This document shows positions 51,624 to 60,631 of a stretch of 64,000 nt of DNA, in pieces. Made by a program: the position numbers and the translations under genes. The notes below the pieces were generated by a model. The model saw only the letters and a list, made by a program, of their open reading frames with translations, had not been told where the DNA came from and searched no databases. The stretch covers positions 1 to 64,000 of the forward strand of contig DASWTP010000284.1 of assembly GCA_036402075.1 (NCBI GenBank), in the 5' to 3' direction. The stretch comes from Chryseosolibacter sp036402075 (GTDB taxonomy: Bacteria; Bacteroidota; Bacteroidia; Cytophagales; Cyclobacteriaceae). Numbering within the stretch: the first letter of the stretch is position 1; the number at the start of each line of letters is the position of its first letter.

Positions 51624-51827
51624 ATGACTATCATTGTTCTCCTGATCGGAATCAGTCTTACCATCGCGATGATCTTCCTGGTGGTCTTCTTCTGGAACAT
51701 GCGCCATGGCCAGTACGATGACACCTATACTCCTTCCGTCAGAATGCTGTTTGACGAGAAAACCAGAAAAGAGCCGATCGACCCGGGTGGAAAGAAGTCA
51801 GCGGCCGATCGCAAGGCCAACAGGTAA
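51624..51827 (+). CDS. ccoS: cbb3-type cytochrome oxidase assembly protein CcoS
   Basis: 67 residues from ATG 51624 (MTIIVLLIGISLTIAMIFL); an in-frame ATG at 51537 lies inside the preceding gene and is not used. One membrane segment is followed by the CcoS signature FFWNMRHGQYDDTYTP...RMLFDEK. CcoS is needed to insert haem and copper into cbb3 oxidase. It follows the CoA-transferase stop with one base between. Confidence 0.88.
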   Translation: MTIIVLLIGISLTIAMIFLVVFFWNMRHGQYDDTYTPSVRMLFDEKTRKEPIDPGGKKSAADRKANR

Positions 51828-51845
51828 TTCTCTAACACACCGGTG

Positions 51846-52907
51846 ATGTTAAAAAAAGAACGGATTCCGATCATTTTCTTTGCCCTGCTTTCCCTGGTGT
51901 GCGGACTATGGACAGGGCTTACCCGAATTGGATGGGATGCCAGAGCGTTTGCCCTGTCCGCACATCATGGTGCGATCATGGTAAGCGCGTTCCTCGGAAC
52001 GCTAATCACGCTGGAGAAAATCATCCCCCTTCGAAACAAATTCCTGTATGCCATCCCGGTCATTAACGCATCAAGTGTCGCGGTCTTTTTCATCGGCCAA
52101 CCCAGGGTAGCGTGTTATATCACTGTGGCATCGAGCCTGGCGCTTTCAGTTGTCTTCCTTCACTATTTAAACAAGCAGCGTTCTCTTGTGTATCTGCTCA
52201 TGCTGGCCGGATCTGTATGTTGGTTAGTGGGCAACATCCTTATCCTTACAAAATCATTTTACCCACTCGCTTTCCCATGGTGGGCGTCTTTCGCCCTGTT
52301 CGTTATTTCGGCCGAGCGAATGGAGCTGATGCAATTTTTGCCAGTAGCCACGCTGCATAAAAGTTCCTTCGTCAGTTTGCTGGGCATGTTTCTGATTGGC
52401 TGCTTCTTCTCCTTTCACGGAGCCGGCAACCTGTTCTGCGGCTTCGCACTTATCGGAATCTCCCTATGGCTCATGCGGTTTGACATAACCGCAGTCAATT
52501 TGAAAAAATCTGGTCTTCCGCAATTTGTCGCGGTAGCCTTACTTGCCGCATACGCTGCGTTGCTTTTCACCGGTGTCTTTTTCATCTCATTGCCTAATCA
52601 ATGGCTTTCATATGATGCCATCGTGCACAGCTTCTTTTTAGGGTTCGTCTTTTCTATGATCTTTGCGCACGGCCCGATAATTCTGCCGAATGTGCTGGGC
52701 ATCCGGGTAACGCATTTTAGCCCATTGGCCTACGGCTGGCTTGCCATCCTTCATCTCTCATGGATGGTGAGAATTTTTGGCGACATTACAGTTCATCTCG
52801 TGGCGAGAAAAGTAAGTGGTGCCATGAGTGCGGTTGCAATTATAGGCTACTTTATTACCCTCGCGATCGTGATCGTAAGAAGCCACCGCCATGTTAAGGT
52901 CGTTTAG
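51846..52907 (+). CDS. NnrS-like histidine-rich membrane protein
   Basis: 353 residues, about ten membrane segments, ATG at 51846 (a GTG at 51843 precedes it). It resembles NnrS-type proteins: a His pair in ALSAHHGAIMVSAFLG, and HSFFLGFVFSMIFAHGPIILP near the C-terminal half, where NnrS has its conserved H...G...H..IILP pattern. NnrS proteins protect against nitric oxide stress and may bind haem and copper. Similarity is by pattern only. It overlaps the next gene by 17 bases. Confidence 0.65.
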   Translation: MLKKERIPIIFFALLSLVCGLWTGLTRIGWDARAFALSAHHGAIMVSAFLGTLITLEKIIPLRNKFLYAIPVINASSVAVFFIGQPRVACYITVASSLALSVVFLHYLNKQRSLVYLLMLAGSVCWLVGNILILTKSFYPLAFPWWASFALFVISAERMELMQFLPVATLHKSSFVSLLGMFLIGCFFSFHGAGNLFCGFALIGISLWLMRFDITAVNLKKSGLPQFVAVALLAAYAALLFTGVFFISLPNQWLSYDAIVHSFFLGFVFSMIFAHGPIILPNVLGIRVTHFSPLAYGWLAILHLSWMVRIFGDITVHLVARKVSGAMSAVAIIGYFITLAIVIVRSHRHVKVV

Positions 52908-54105
52908 AATCCCGCTGCTATTTCTTTTCATAGGATCGCTCTTGGGAGTTTTTCTCCGCTGGCAGTTCATTGAACCTACACGCGGCATAAACTACTCCAA
53001 TTTCCTGCATGGTCACTCACATATTATGTTTCTCGGGTGGGTTTTCAACGCGCTCTATCTCGCGTTTGTATTCAATCATATCGAACAGCATCGCCAACAA
53101 TTTTTCAAAATCTTGTTTTATGTCCTACAGACCCTTATGGTTGCGATGCTCATCTCATTCCCGCTGCAAGGATACGGCTTCTGGTCTATTTCGTTTTCAA
53201 CATTGCACACGCTCGGTGCATTTGTATTCGCGGTCAATTTTATTCGCCAAACGTCATCAGTTTCTTCCTTGTCCATGCAATGCGTGAGAATCGCGCTGAT
53301 ATTCTTCCTCGTTTCAGCCGCTGGCCCCTTTTCCCTCGGATACCTTATGGCCAACGACCTGGGCGCAACCAACTGGTATAACTTCTCCATCTACTTCTAT
53401 CTGCACTTTCAGTACAATGGTTTCTTCTTCTTCGGGATCCTTGCATTGTTCATCAGTCAGCTTGAAAGCAGAGAGATTCAATTCAACGTTAATCTGGCAA
53501 GAACTAGTATATTGTTATTTACAGTCGCCTGCATCCCCGCCTATTTACTCAGCACGCTGTGGGCGAAGCCGGGGTATGCTTATAACGTGGCCGGTTCAAT
53601 TGCCGCGCTATTGCAATTGGCTGGCTGGGTCATATTTTTAAAGATGGTTTTTGACGTGGCTTCAAGCCTTAGAAACAATTTCACGTCTCCGAGCCGTTCC
53701 CTCCTGACGTTGGCCCCACTCGCCTTAACTGCCAAATTCGTATTGCAAATTCTGTCTGCATTCCCGGTAATCGCGCAACTAGCCTACGAACTTCGCCCGA
53801 TCGTGATTGCCTATCTCCATTTAGTACTCGTGGGGGGAATAAGTGCGTTTCTATTTAGCTGGTACATGGAAACAAGTTTTATCCGTGCTGATCGCGCAAA
53901 GGCGGCAACCCTGGTATTTATCGTTTCTTTCATTGGCATGGAGTGCGCCCTTATACTCAGTCCCCGGTGGTCTGCCGTGCAGCCGGTCCTACTCTTCTCC
54001 GCATCGGAATACATTTTCGGCTTCTCACTCTTACTATCGTTGAGCTATTTATTGTTCGGTCTTGCTTCCCGCAAAAAAGCTGACAAAAATCATCCTTTTG
54101 GTTGA
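52891..54105 (+). CDS. Polytopic histidine-rich membrane protein of unknown function
   Basis: 404 residues, about twelve membrane segments. Conserved-looking His motifs lie in membrane helices: HGHSHIMFLGWVFNALY near residue 40, TLHTLGAF, FYLHFQYNGFFFFGI and YLHLVLVGGISAF. The first resembles haem-ligating helix starts of haem-copper oxidases and nitric oxide reductases (NorB/CcoN), but no other oxidase signature is found, so a weak homologue or a different haem protein is possible. It overlaps the preceding gene and its 3' end contains the FNR-like box used by hemN. Confidence 0.6.
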   Translation: MLRSFRIPLLFLFIGSLLGVFLRWQFIEPTRGINYSNFLHGHSHIMFLGWVFNALYLAFVFNHIEQHRQQFFKILFYVLQTLMVAMLISFPLQGYGFWSISFSTLHTLGAFVFAVNFIRQTSSVSSLSMQCVRIALIFFLVSAAGPFSLGYLMANDLGATNWYNFSIYFYLHFQYNGFFFFGILALFISQLESREIQFNVNLARTSILLFTVACIPAYLLSTLWAKPGYAYNVAGSIAALLQLAGWVIFLKMVFDVASSLRNNFTSPSRSLLTLAPLALTAKFVLQILSAFPVIAQLAYELRPIVIAYLHLVLVGGISAFLFSWYMETSFIRADRAKAATLVFIVSFIGMECALILSPRWSAVQPVLLFSASEYIFGFSLLLSLSYLLFGLASRKKADKNHPFG

Positions 54106-54145
54106 TCAGACTCATAAAGCAAAACCTGCATCGATGCGTTCTTTG
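54081..54145 (+). promoter_or_regulatory. Tandem FNR-like boxes and promoter of hemN
   Basis: The distal box TGACAAAAATCA (54081-54092) is inside the end of the preceding gene; the proximal box TGATCAGACTCA (54103-54114, one departure) is just after its stop. Centres are 22 bp apart and 58.5 and 36.5 bp from the end of GTTCTTTG (54138-54145), a weak -7 element. Transcription would start within a few bases of the ATG at 54151, so the message may be leaderless. Confidence 0.65.
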
Positions 54146-54150
54146 CTGGC

Positions 54151-55527
54151 ATGACCTCCATCGAAGATCAGCGCGCCCTTATTAAGAAGTACGATGTTCC
54201 GGTTCCACGATACACAAGTTATCCGACAATGCCGTATTGGGAAACCGAAAATTTCAGTCTTGAAAAGTGGATCAGTGCGGTCAAGCGTTCGTTTAATGAA
54301 TCGAACCTTACCAAAGGGATAAGCTTATATATTCATCTTCCGTTTTGCGAAAGTCTCTGCACGTATTGTGCATGCAACACCCGCATAACAAAGAATCACA
54401 AAGTGGAAGCTGACTACCTGCGTGCGATCTTTAAAGAATGGGACCTCTATAAAAAAGTACTTGGTGGCATTCCGCAGATCCGTGAACTTCATCTGGGCGG
54501 TGGTACTCCTACGTTTTTTAGTCCTGATAACCTGAGATCGCTGATTCGTTACGTTCTTGAAGAAACGGCATTGCATGAAGACTTCGAATTCAGCTTTGAA
54601 GGACATCCGAACAATACGACCGAAGCACATTTGCAAACGCTCCACGAGCTGGGTTTCCGCAGGGTGAGCTTTGGCGTGCAGGACCTTGACGAAAGAGTGC
54701 AAAAGACAATCAACCGCATTCAGCCCTTTGAAAACCTGCAGCGTGTAACAAACCTCAGCAGGGATATCGGCTATCAATCCATCAGCTATGATTTAATTTA
54801 CGGGCTACCCTTTCAAACGTCTGCGTCTATTCTGAATACGATCGAAAAAGTGCTCACCCTTCGGCCAGACCGTGTGTCTTTTTACAGTTACGCGCACGTT
54901 CCCTGGATCAAACCTGGCCAACGTGGTTATGAAGATGCCGACCTCCCAAGCGACCTCGTGAAACGTCAGCTCTATGAAACAGGCCGGGCGCTGCTTAAAG
55001 CAGAGGGTTATGAAGATGTTGGCATGGATCATTTTGCACTTCGCCACGATTCGCTGTATGTGGCACAACAAAATGGGAAGCTGCACCGGAACTTTATGGG
55101 CTACACAACAAGCGAGACGGACTTACTCATTGGCCTTGGAGCGTCCGCGATCTCGGATGCCAAATATGCCTACGCGCAGAACTTGAAAAAAGTTGAAGAT
55201 TATTCGGCAGCAGTTGCAAACGACACATTTGCCGTCTTTAAAGGCCACTCGCAAACATCGCAGGATCTGCTTCTTAAAAAATGTATCCTTGAAATTGCCT
55301 GTGAAGGAAAGATTCGCCAGGAGAATCTGCTCATGGTATCAGAGGAACGCGTGCTTCAGCAACTGAGCATCATGAACGAAGAGGGAATCATCAGTGCAAA
55401 CATCGATGGCTTCCAGGTAACTGAACAAGGACGCGCATTCGTACGCAACATCTGCAGTGTTTTTGATTTTCGCATGCATGACGCACAGCTGCAAAAACAT
55501 CAGACACTTTTCAGCAAAGCGATTTAG
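54151..55527 (+). CDS. hemN: Oxygen-independent coproporphyrinogen III oxidase HemN
   Basis: 458 residues, full length. Radical-SAM cluster Cys66, Cys70 and Cys73 in PFCESLCTYCACN; then LHLGGGTPTFFS and the HemN-specific start KYDVPVPRYTSYP. The C-terminal helical domain (LLLKKCILEIACEGKIRQENL) is present, so it is a true HemN, making protoporphyrinogen without oxygen. Its FNR-like tandem promoter fits the known anaerobic control of hemN genes. Confidence 0.93.
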   Translation: MTSIEDQRALIKKYDVPVPRYTSYPTMPYWETENFSLEKWISAVKRSFNESNLTKGISLYIHLPFCESLCTYCACNTRITKNHKVEADYLRAIFKEWDLYKKVLGGIPQIRELHLGGGTPTFFSPDNLRSLIRYVLEETALHEDFEFSFEGHPNNTTEAHLQTLHELGFRRVSFGVQDLDERVQKTINRIQPFENLQRVTNLSRDIGYQSISYDLIYGLPFQTSASILNTIEKVLTLRPDRVSFYSYAHVPWIKPGQRGYEDADLPSDLVKRQLYETGRALLKAEGYEDVGMDHFALRHDSLYVAQQNGKLHRNFMGYTTSETDLLIGLGASAISDAKYAYAQNLKKVEDYSAAVANDTFAVFKGHSQTSQDLLLKKCILEIACEGKIRQENLLMVSEERVLQQLSIMNEEGIISANIDGFQVTEQGRAFVRNICSVFDFRMHDAQLQKHQTLFSKAI

Positions 55528-55630
55528 ACTGCATCAAATAATTCAATGACCCATTCAGCATCTGGTCTCGCTTCATGGCTCATCTCTACGCACTTCCGAA
55601 TATCATTAGGCCATTCTGCCATAATAAAAC

Positions 55631-55695
55631 TGATGTAAATCAGGTCTATGATATGATTCCGATCATAAGGCGCCTGGATTACCCCAGGTACTTTG
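55631..55695 (+). promoter_or_regulatory. Tandem FNR-like boxes and promoter of the cytochrome c-nosZ operon
   Basis: Perfect boxes TGATGTAAATCA (55631-55642) and TGATTCCGATCA (55654-55665) have centres 23 bp apart and lie 58.5 and 35.5 bp from the end of GTACTTTG (55688-55695), a partial -7 element. The leader to ATG 55749 would be about 49 bases. The remaining spacer 55528-55630 holds no gene. Confidence 0.75.
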
Positions 55696-55748
55696 CATCA
55701 AAGTAAAAGGACTAATAGACTTTACTATTCAACCAAAACTGCAAAACT

Positions 55749-56222
55749 ATGAAAAAGCTGTTCGCTTTATTAATCCTGCTCGTATTGCTTGCCGGCTGTG
55801 GCAATGAAAAACCAAAAGATGAAGGAGGTGATGACGGTTACGATGACAATGAGCTTGCCGAAGCACCTAAAAAGGTGGATGATGGAAAAGGGCTGGGTGA
55901 AATCAAGGTAGTGACACTCAATACACCCCTTGAGCAAGAACGTATCATTCGAGGAAAAGCAATCTACGAAATGAAATGCTCTGCCTGCCATAAACTGACA
56001 GATCAGCGTGTGGTTGGTCCAGGCTGGAAAGACGTGACCAAGCGCAGAAAACCTGAGTGGATCATGAACATGATCACCAACGTAGACGTGATGCTGGACC
56101 AGGACGCGGAAGCACAGAAGCTGCTTGAACTCTGCTTGACGCGCATGCCAAACCAAAATGTAAGTGTTGGCGACTCTCGTGACATCCTCGAGTTTATGAG
56201 ACAAAACGATGGAGAAAAATAA
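55749..56222 (+). CDS. Lipoprotein cytochrome c of the nos operon
   Basis: 157 residues. A signal peptide ends in a lipobox (LLAGC). After an acidic linker, the haem site is CSACH at 77-81 and Met133 (LTRMPNQN) is the likely sixth ligand. A monohaem lipoprotein cytochrome of this type is commonly encoded next to clade II nosZ and probably hands electrons to NosZ. It starts 49 bases after the predicted transcription start and lies 27 bases before nosZ. Confidence 0.9.
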   Translation: MKKLFALLILLVLLAGCGNEKPKDEGGDDGYDDNELAEAPKKVDDGKGLGEIKVVTLNTPLEQERIIRGKAIYEMKCSACHKLTDQRVVGPGWKDVTKRRKPEWIMNMITNVDVMLDQDAEAQKLLELCLTRMPNQNVSVGDSRDILEFMRQNDGEK

Positions 56223-56249
56223 TATTATCCCACAAACTAACTATATAAA

Positions 56250-58235
56250 ATGAAAACGGTAAAAAAATTCGTATGGGTAGTGGCAGGAACTCTGGCTGCA
56301 TTCTCCATATACAGTTGCAAGCCTTCCGGCCCTCAACAGGCAATGACGGGGGATGCTGCGTCTAAGGCATACGTTGCACCCGGCCAGTATGACGAGTTCT
56401 ACAATATTGTATCGGGCGGCTTCAATGGACAGATCGGTATCTACGGGCTTCCTTCCGGACGTTTATTCAAAATCATCCCGGTATTCTCAACGTTCCCCGA
56501 AAACGGCTACGGTTACAGCGAAGAAAGTAAACCTATGCTGAATACGGCAAACGGGTTCGTTCCATGGGATGATCTCCACCACATCTCGCTGTCGACCACA
56601 AACGGTGAACATGATGGCAGATGGGCATTCGCAAATGGAAACAACACACCTCGCGTTGCGCGAATCGACTTGAAAACCTTTAAGACAGTTGAGATCCTGG
56701 AACTTCCTAACAGTGGCGGCAATCACTCATCTCCTTACATCACGGAAAATACCGAGTACGTTGTTGCGGGTACTCGCTTTAGTGTGCCCATCGGCAATAA
56801 TACCGATGTTCCGATCAGTTCCTTTAAGGAAAATTTCAAAGGTACAGTGAGCTTTATCAAAGTCGATACCGGAGGACACATGAAGATTGCGTTCCAGCTT
56901 CTCACTCCTGGCGTGAGCTTTGACCTTGCGCGTTCAGGAAAAGGGCCGTCACACGGTTGGTTCTTCTTCTCCACTTATAACACAGAGCAAGCGTACACAC
57001 TGCTGGAACTGAATGCGTCTCAAAAAGACAAAGACTTCATTATGGCAGTCAACTGGAAGAAAGCCGAAGAGTACATCAAAGCCGGCAAGGGAAAGAACGT
57101 CAAATCACGATACGCTCACAACACACTGAGCGAATCGACACACATGGCAACCTCCGAGATCCTCGAGGAAGTGCTCCAACTGGATCCCGCGGAATTGAAA
57201 GACATCATCTACTTTATTCCATGTCCAAAGTCGCCCCATGGCTGCGATGTTGATCCTTCTGGTGAATACATCGTGGGTAGTGGAAAACTTGCCGCACTTA
57301 TCCCGGTATTCTCGTTCAGCAAAATGCAACAGGCTATCGCCAACAAAGAATTCGAAGGTGAATTCGCGGGTATCCCCGTACTCAAATATGAAGCTGCGCT
57401 GCATGGTGAAGTCCAGAAGCCGGGCCTTGGTCCGTTGCACACGGAGTTTGATGCAAACGGAAATGCATACACTTCCATGTTCGTGTCTTCGGAGATCGTA
57501 AAGTGGAATGTGAAAGACCTGAAAGTCCTTGACCGAGTTCCTACCTACTACTCCATTGGTCACCTGAGCGTTCCAGGTGGTCCAACTAAAAAGCCTCATG
57601 GCAAGTATGTGGTCGCCTACAACAAGATCACAAAAGACCGCTACCTGCCTACAGGACCTGAGTTGACACAGTCTGCCCAGCTCTATGATATCAGCGGAGA
57701 AAAAATGAAACTGATCCTCGACTTCCCAACTACTGGCGAACCTCACTACGCGGAGTCCATCCCGGCATCACTCATCATGCCGAAGTCGCAGAAGATCTAT
57801 AAGCTGGAAGATAACAAGCATCCCTATGCGGCTCTTGGTGAAGGAAAGACAAAAGTTGAACGGAAAGGTAATGAAGTACACGTGTACATGACTGCGATCC
57901 GCTCGCACCTCACGCCTGACAACATCGAGGGCATCAAGCAAGGTGACGATGTATATTTCCACGTAACCAATCTTGAACAAGACTGGGATGTGCCGCATGG
58001 CTTTGCGATCAAAGGCGCCAACAATGCGGAGATCCTGATAATGCCGGGCGAAACCCAAACCCTGAGGTGGAAAGCTGACCGTGTTGGCGTGTTCCCTTTC
58101 TATTGCACAGACTTCTGTTCAGCCCTTCACCAGGAGATGCAAGGCTACGCCCGCGTGTCTGCACCAGGTAACAATGTACCCTTAAAGTATTCAACCGGAG
58201 AGATCCAGGACCAGACAAGTGGCGCTGGTCAATAG
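56250..58235 (+). CDS. nosZ: Clade II (Sec-type) nitrous-oxide reductase NosZ
   Basis: 661 residues. It carries a Sec-type lipoprotein signal (SIYSC) rather than a Tat twin-arginine signal, the hallmark of clade II NosZ. CuZ ligand motifs include DDLHHISLS (about residue 108) and GGNHSSPYI; the CuA site near residues 615-632 is FYCTDFCSALHQEM, complete. It reduces N2O to N2 in the periplasm, taking electrons from the adjacent cytochrome c. nosL, nosD, nosF and nosY follow in the expected order. Confidence 0.96.
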   Translation: MKTVKKFVWVVAGTLAAFSIYSCKPSGPQQAMTGDAASKAYVAPGQYDEFYNIVSGGFNGQIGIYGLPSGRLFKIIPVFSTFPENGYGYSEESKPMLNTANGFVPWDDLHHISLSTTNGEHDGRWAFANGNNTPRVARIDLKTFKTVEILELPNSGGNHSSPYITENTEYVVAGTRFSVPIGNNTDVPISSFKENFKGTVSFIKVDTGGHMKIAFQLLTPGVSFDLARSGKGPSHGWFFFSTYNTEQAYTLLELNASQKDKDFIMAVNWKKAEEYIKAGKGKNVKSRYAHNTLSESTHMATSEILEEVLQLDPAELKDIIYFIPCPKSPHGCDVDPSGEYIVGSGKLAALIPVFSFSKMQQAIANKEFEGEFAGIPVLKYEAALHGEVQKPGLGPLHTEFDANGNAYTSMFVSSEIVKWNVKDLKVLDRVPTYYSIGHLSVPGGPTKKPHGKYVVAYNKITKDRYLPTGPELTQSAQLYDISGEKMKLILDFPTTGEPHYAESIPASLIMPKSQKIYKLEDNKHPYAALGEGKTKVERKGNEVHVYMTAIRSHLTPDNIEGIKQGDDVYFHVTNLEQDWDVPHGFAIKGANNAEILIMPGETQTLRWKADRVGVFPFYCTDFCSALHQEMQGYARVSAPGNNVPLKYSTGEIQDQTSGAGQ

Positions 58236-58263
58236 ATCAAATCATAGTTTGCAGGTTGAAAAT

Positions 58264-58316
58264 GGCCCCGATCCTAACCGTGTCTTCCGACAGGAGTCAT
58301 TAATAAGGACGGGGCC
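58264..58316 (+). other. Stem-loop between nosZ and nosL
   Basis: GGCCCCG (58264-58270) and TCCT (58272-58275) pair with AGGA (58306-58309) and CGGGGCC (58310-58316), an 11-bp stem with one bulged A. A small TGTC/GACA hairpin sits in the loop. It is followed by TTCT and not a T run, so it is more likely an mRNA-stabilising or attenuating element than a complete terminator. Confidence 0.65.
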
Positions 58317-58334
58317 TTCTAAACAAACGAAGAA

Positions 58335-59351
58335 ATGAAAAAGCTGAAACCGATCTCGCGTGTTCTCATCCTTATCTCCGCATTGGCAATGGTGTCAGCA
58401 TACTTTGTGCCGCTGTGGCAAATCCTGATGTGGGCGCCACAGTATCCCGAAGGTCTGCAGATGAAAATCTGGATCGATAATATCACAGGCGATGTCAGGA
58501 TTATCAGTGCACTGAACCACTACATCGGCATGAAGCATATCGAAGTCAGTATGTTTCCTGAATTCGGCTATATGATTTATATCGTTGGAGCTATTATCGG
58601 TCTGGGAATCCTGGCTACGCTGGTTAATAAACGCATCCTCCTGGTGCTGTTTGCAACATGCATCCTGGCAGGTGGCGTGGCTGCATTGGTAGATTTTTAC
58701 CTCTGGGGATACGATTACGGACACAACCTCGACCCTAGTGCACCGATCGTAGTGCCGGGCATGTCGTATCAGCCGCCCTTGATCGGAACGAAGCAGCTTC
58801 TGAATTTCACCGCCTATTCAGGACCAGACGTTGGAGGATGGATCTTCCTTGGTGCTGGCCTCCTCGCAATCGGAACTTTGACGTATGAACTCTATCTATC
58901 GAAAATGAAAACAAAAAACATAACAACGGGCGCGCTCCTTCTGATCAGCATCATGCTAATCGCATGCAGCGTTGAACCTGAGCCCTTGCAATTCGGGAAA
59001 GACGGCTGCCACTATTGCAAGATGACCTTGATGGACAACAAATTCGGAGCAGAGATCGTGACATCAAAAGGCAAGATCTATAAGTTCGATGACGTAAACT
59101 GCATGCTCAACTTCCATAACAGCGGCCAAGTTCAAACGAGCGATATGAAGAATGTGTTGATCATTGATTTCTCGCAGCCTGAAAAACTGATCGATGCACG
59201 AAACGCCCTGTATGTTAAATCTGGAAACATCAAAAGCCCTATGGCAAGCGGTATCGCGGCATTCGAGTCGAATGAGGAGCTCTTGAAACTCAACGGTCAG
59301 TGGAAAGGAATTGTTATGAGCTGGGGAGAACTGCAAACACAATTCAAATAA
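58335..59351 (+). CDS. nosL: NosL copper chaperone fused to an N-terminal membrane domain
   Basis: 338 residues. Residues 1-190 form a four-helix membrane domain (VLILISALAMVSAYFVPLWQIL and others) with a luminal loop. From Met191 a second signal-like segment ends in a lipobox-like Cys (LISIMLIAC), followed by the NosL domain with FGKDGCHYCKMTLMD and FDDVNCMLNF. NosL delivers copper to NosZ. In many clusters the membrane protein and NosL are separate, so this appears to be a fusion that keeps the lipoprotein signal at the joint. Confidence 0.88.
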   Translation: MKKLKPISRVLILISALAMVSAYFVPLWQILMWAPQYPEGLQMKIWIDNITGDVRIISALNHYIGMKHIEVSMFPEFGYMIYIVGAIIGLGILATLVNKRILLVLFATCILAGGVAALVDFYLWGYDYGHNLDPSAPIVVPGMSYQPPLIGTKQLLNFTAYSGPDVGGWIFLGAGLLAIGTLTYELYLSKMKTKNITTGALLLISIMLIACSVEPEPLQFGKDGCHYCKMTLMDNKFGAEIVTSKGKIYKFDDVNCMLNFHNSGQVQTSDMKNVLIIDFSQPEKLIDARNALYVKSGNIKSPMASGIAAFESNEELLKLNGQWKGIVMSWGELQTQFK

Positions 59352-59389
59352 CTCAAGACACAGTAAAGCTCACCGACTGCGAATAACGA

Positions 59390-60631
59390 ATGAAACACAT
59401 GTTGATAGCCCTGGTCTGTTTCTTCACCTGCGAAGCCCTTGCAGCAACCATTACGGTGCGGCAGAATGGGACTTCTTTGACCAGGGCGATTGCGATCGCC
59501 AAGCCGGGTGATACCATCCTTATCAAACCTGGTGTTTACAGCGAAGGCAATATCGTCATCAAAAAAAGCATCACGATCATCGGAGAAAATTTTCCCGTGC
59601 TCGATGGCGACCACAAAGTGGAGATCTTCACAATCCACGCTAACAACGTAACGATCACAGGACTGAGGCTCATTAACACCGGGGTTGCGAGCATCAATGA
59701 TCTGGCTGCTATCAAGGTTGTGAATTCAAAAGGATTACGAATCATCGACAACCAATTCGAAAACACGTTCTTTGGAATACATTTTTCCAACGTATCACAA
59801 TCGTGGATCGAAGACAATGTTTTTACCGCAAAGGCAGTTGCAGAACATCAGATTGGAAATGGAATTCACCTATGGAAATGCCACCACATCACCATCAACA
59901 ACAATCGCGTCAAGGGACATCGCGATGGCATCTACTTCGAGTTCGTTACCAATTCACTTATCACCAACAACTACAGCGAAGGCAACATTCGCTATGGATT
60001 GCATTTTATGTTCTCGCACAACAATGAATACCGCAAGAATATATTCGTGAATAACGGGGCAGGCGTTGCAGTGATGTACACCACCGGTGTAAAGATGATC
60101 GACAACACATTCGATCACAATTGGGGCTCATCGGCATATGGCCTCCTGCTGAAAGATATCCGTGACAGTTTTGTTTCCGGCAACACATTCACCGAAAACT
60201 CAACAGGAATTTTTATGGAGGGATCTAGCAGGATCGAGTTCACTAAAAATTCATTTTCACGGAACGGCTATGCTATCAAGATACAAGCCAGTTGCGATGA
60301 TAACGTGTTCAGGCAGAATAATTTCATAGCCAACACATTCGATATGGCAACCAACGGAAGCCTTGTATTAAACAAGGTTAGTGAAAACTACTGGGACCGG
60401 TATGAAGGTTACGATCTCGACAAGAACAGGGTCGGAGACGTTCCCTATCACCCCGTCAGCATGTATTCGATGGTGGTTGAGCAGATGCCTTCAGCTGTGC
60501 TGTTGTGGCGAAGCTTCCTGGTCTTGCTGATGGACAAAGCGGAGAAAGCTATTCCCGCCATGACGCCTGAAAACTTACGTGACGATTTACCCTCAATGAA
60601 ACCTCATGATCTCAATAAAAACGGTAACTAA
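59390..60631 (+). CDS. nosD: NosD, periplasmic nos maturation protein
   Basis: 413 residues with a signal peptide (MKHMLIALVCFFTCEALA) and a right-handed beta-helix built from short repeats (IKVVNSKGLRIIDNQFENTFFGIHF, GIFMEGSSRIEFTKNSF). NosD works with the NosFY ABC transporter to supply sulfur for the CuZ centre. It overlaps nosF by 26 bases. Confidence 0.92.
   Translation: MKHMLIALVCFFTCEALAATITVRQNGTSLTRAIAIAKPGDTILIKPGVYSEGNIVIKKSITIIGENFPVLDGDHKVEIFTIHANNVTITGLRLINTGVASINDLAAIKVVNSKGLRIIDNQFENTFFGIHFSNVSQSWIEDNVFTAKAVAEHQIGNGIHLWKCHHITINNNRVKGHRDGIYFEFVTNSLITNNYSEGNIRYGLHFMFSHNNEYRKNIFVNNGAGVAVMYTTGVKMIDNTFDHNWGSSAYGLLLKDIRDSFVSGNTFTENSTGIFMEGSSRIEFTKNSFSRNGYAIKIQASCDDNVFRQNNFIANTFDMATNGSLVLNKVSENYWDRYEGYDLDKNRVGDVPYHPVSMYSMVVEQMPSAVLLWRSFLVLLMDKAEKAIPAMTPENLRDDLPSMKPHDLNKNGN

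Noticed and set aside
47926..51827. A full cbb3 oxidase operon
   Set aside because: Only ccoI and ccoS are present. The 52891-54105 protein recalls CcoN in one helix but lacks the further oxidase signatures, so it was not called an oxidase subunit.
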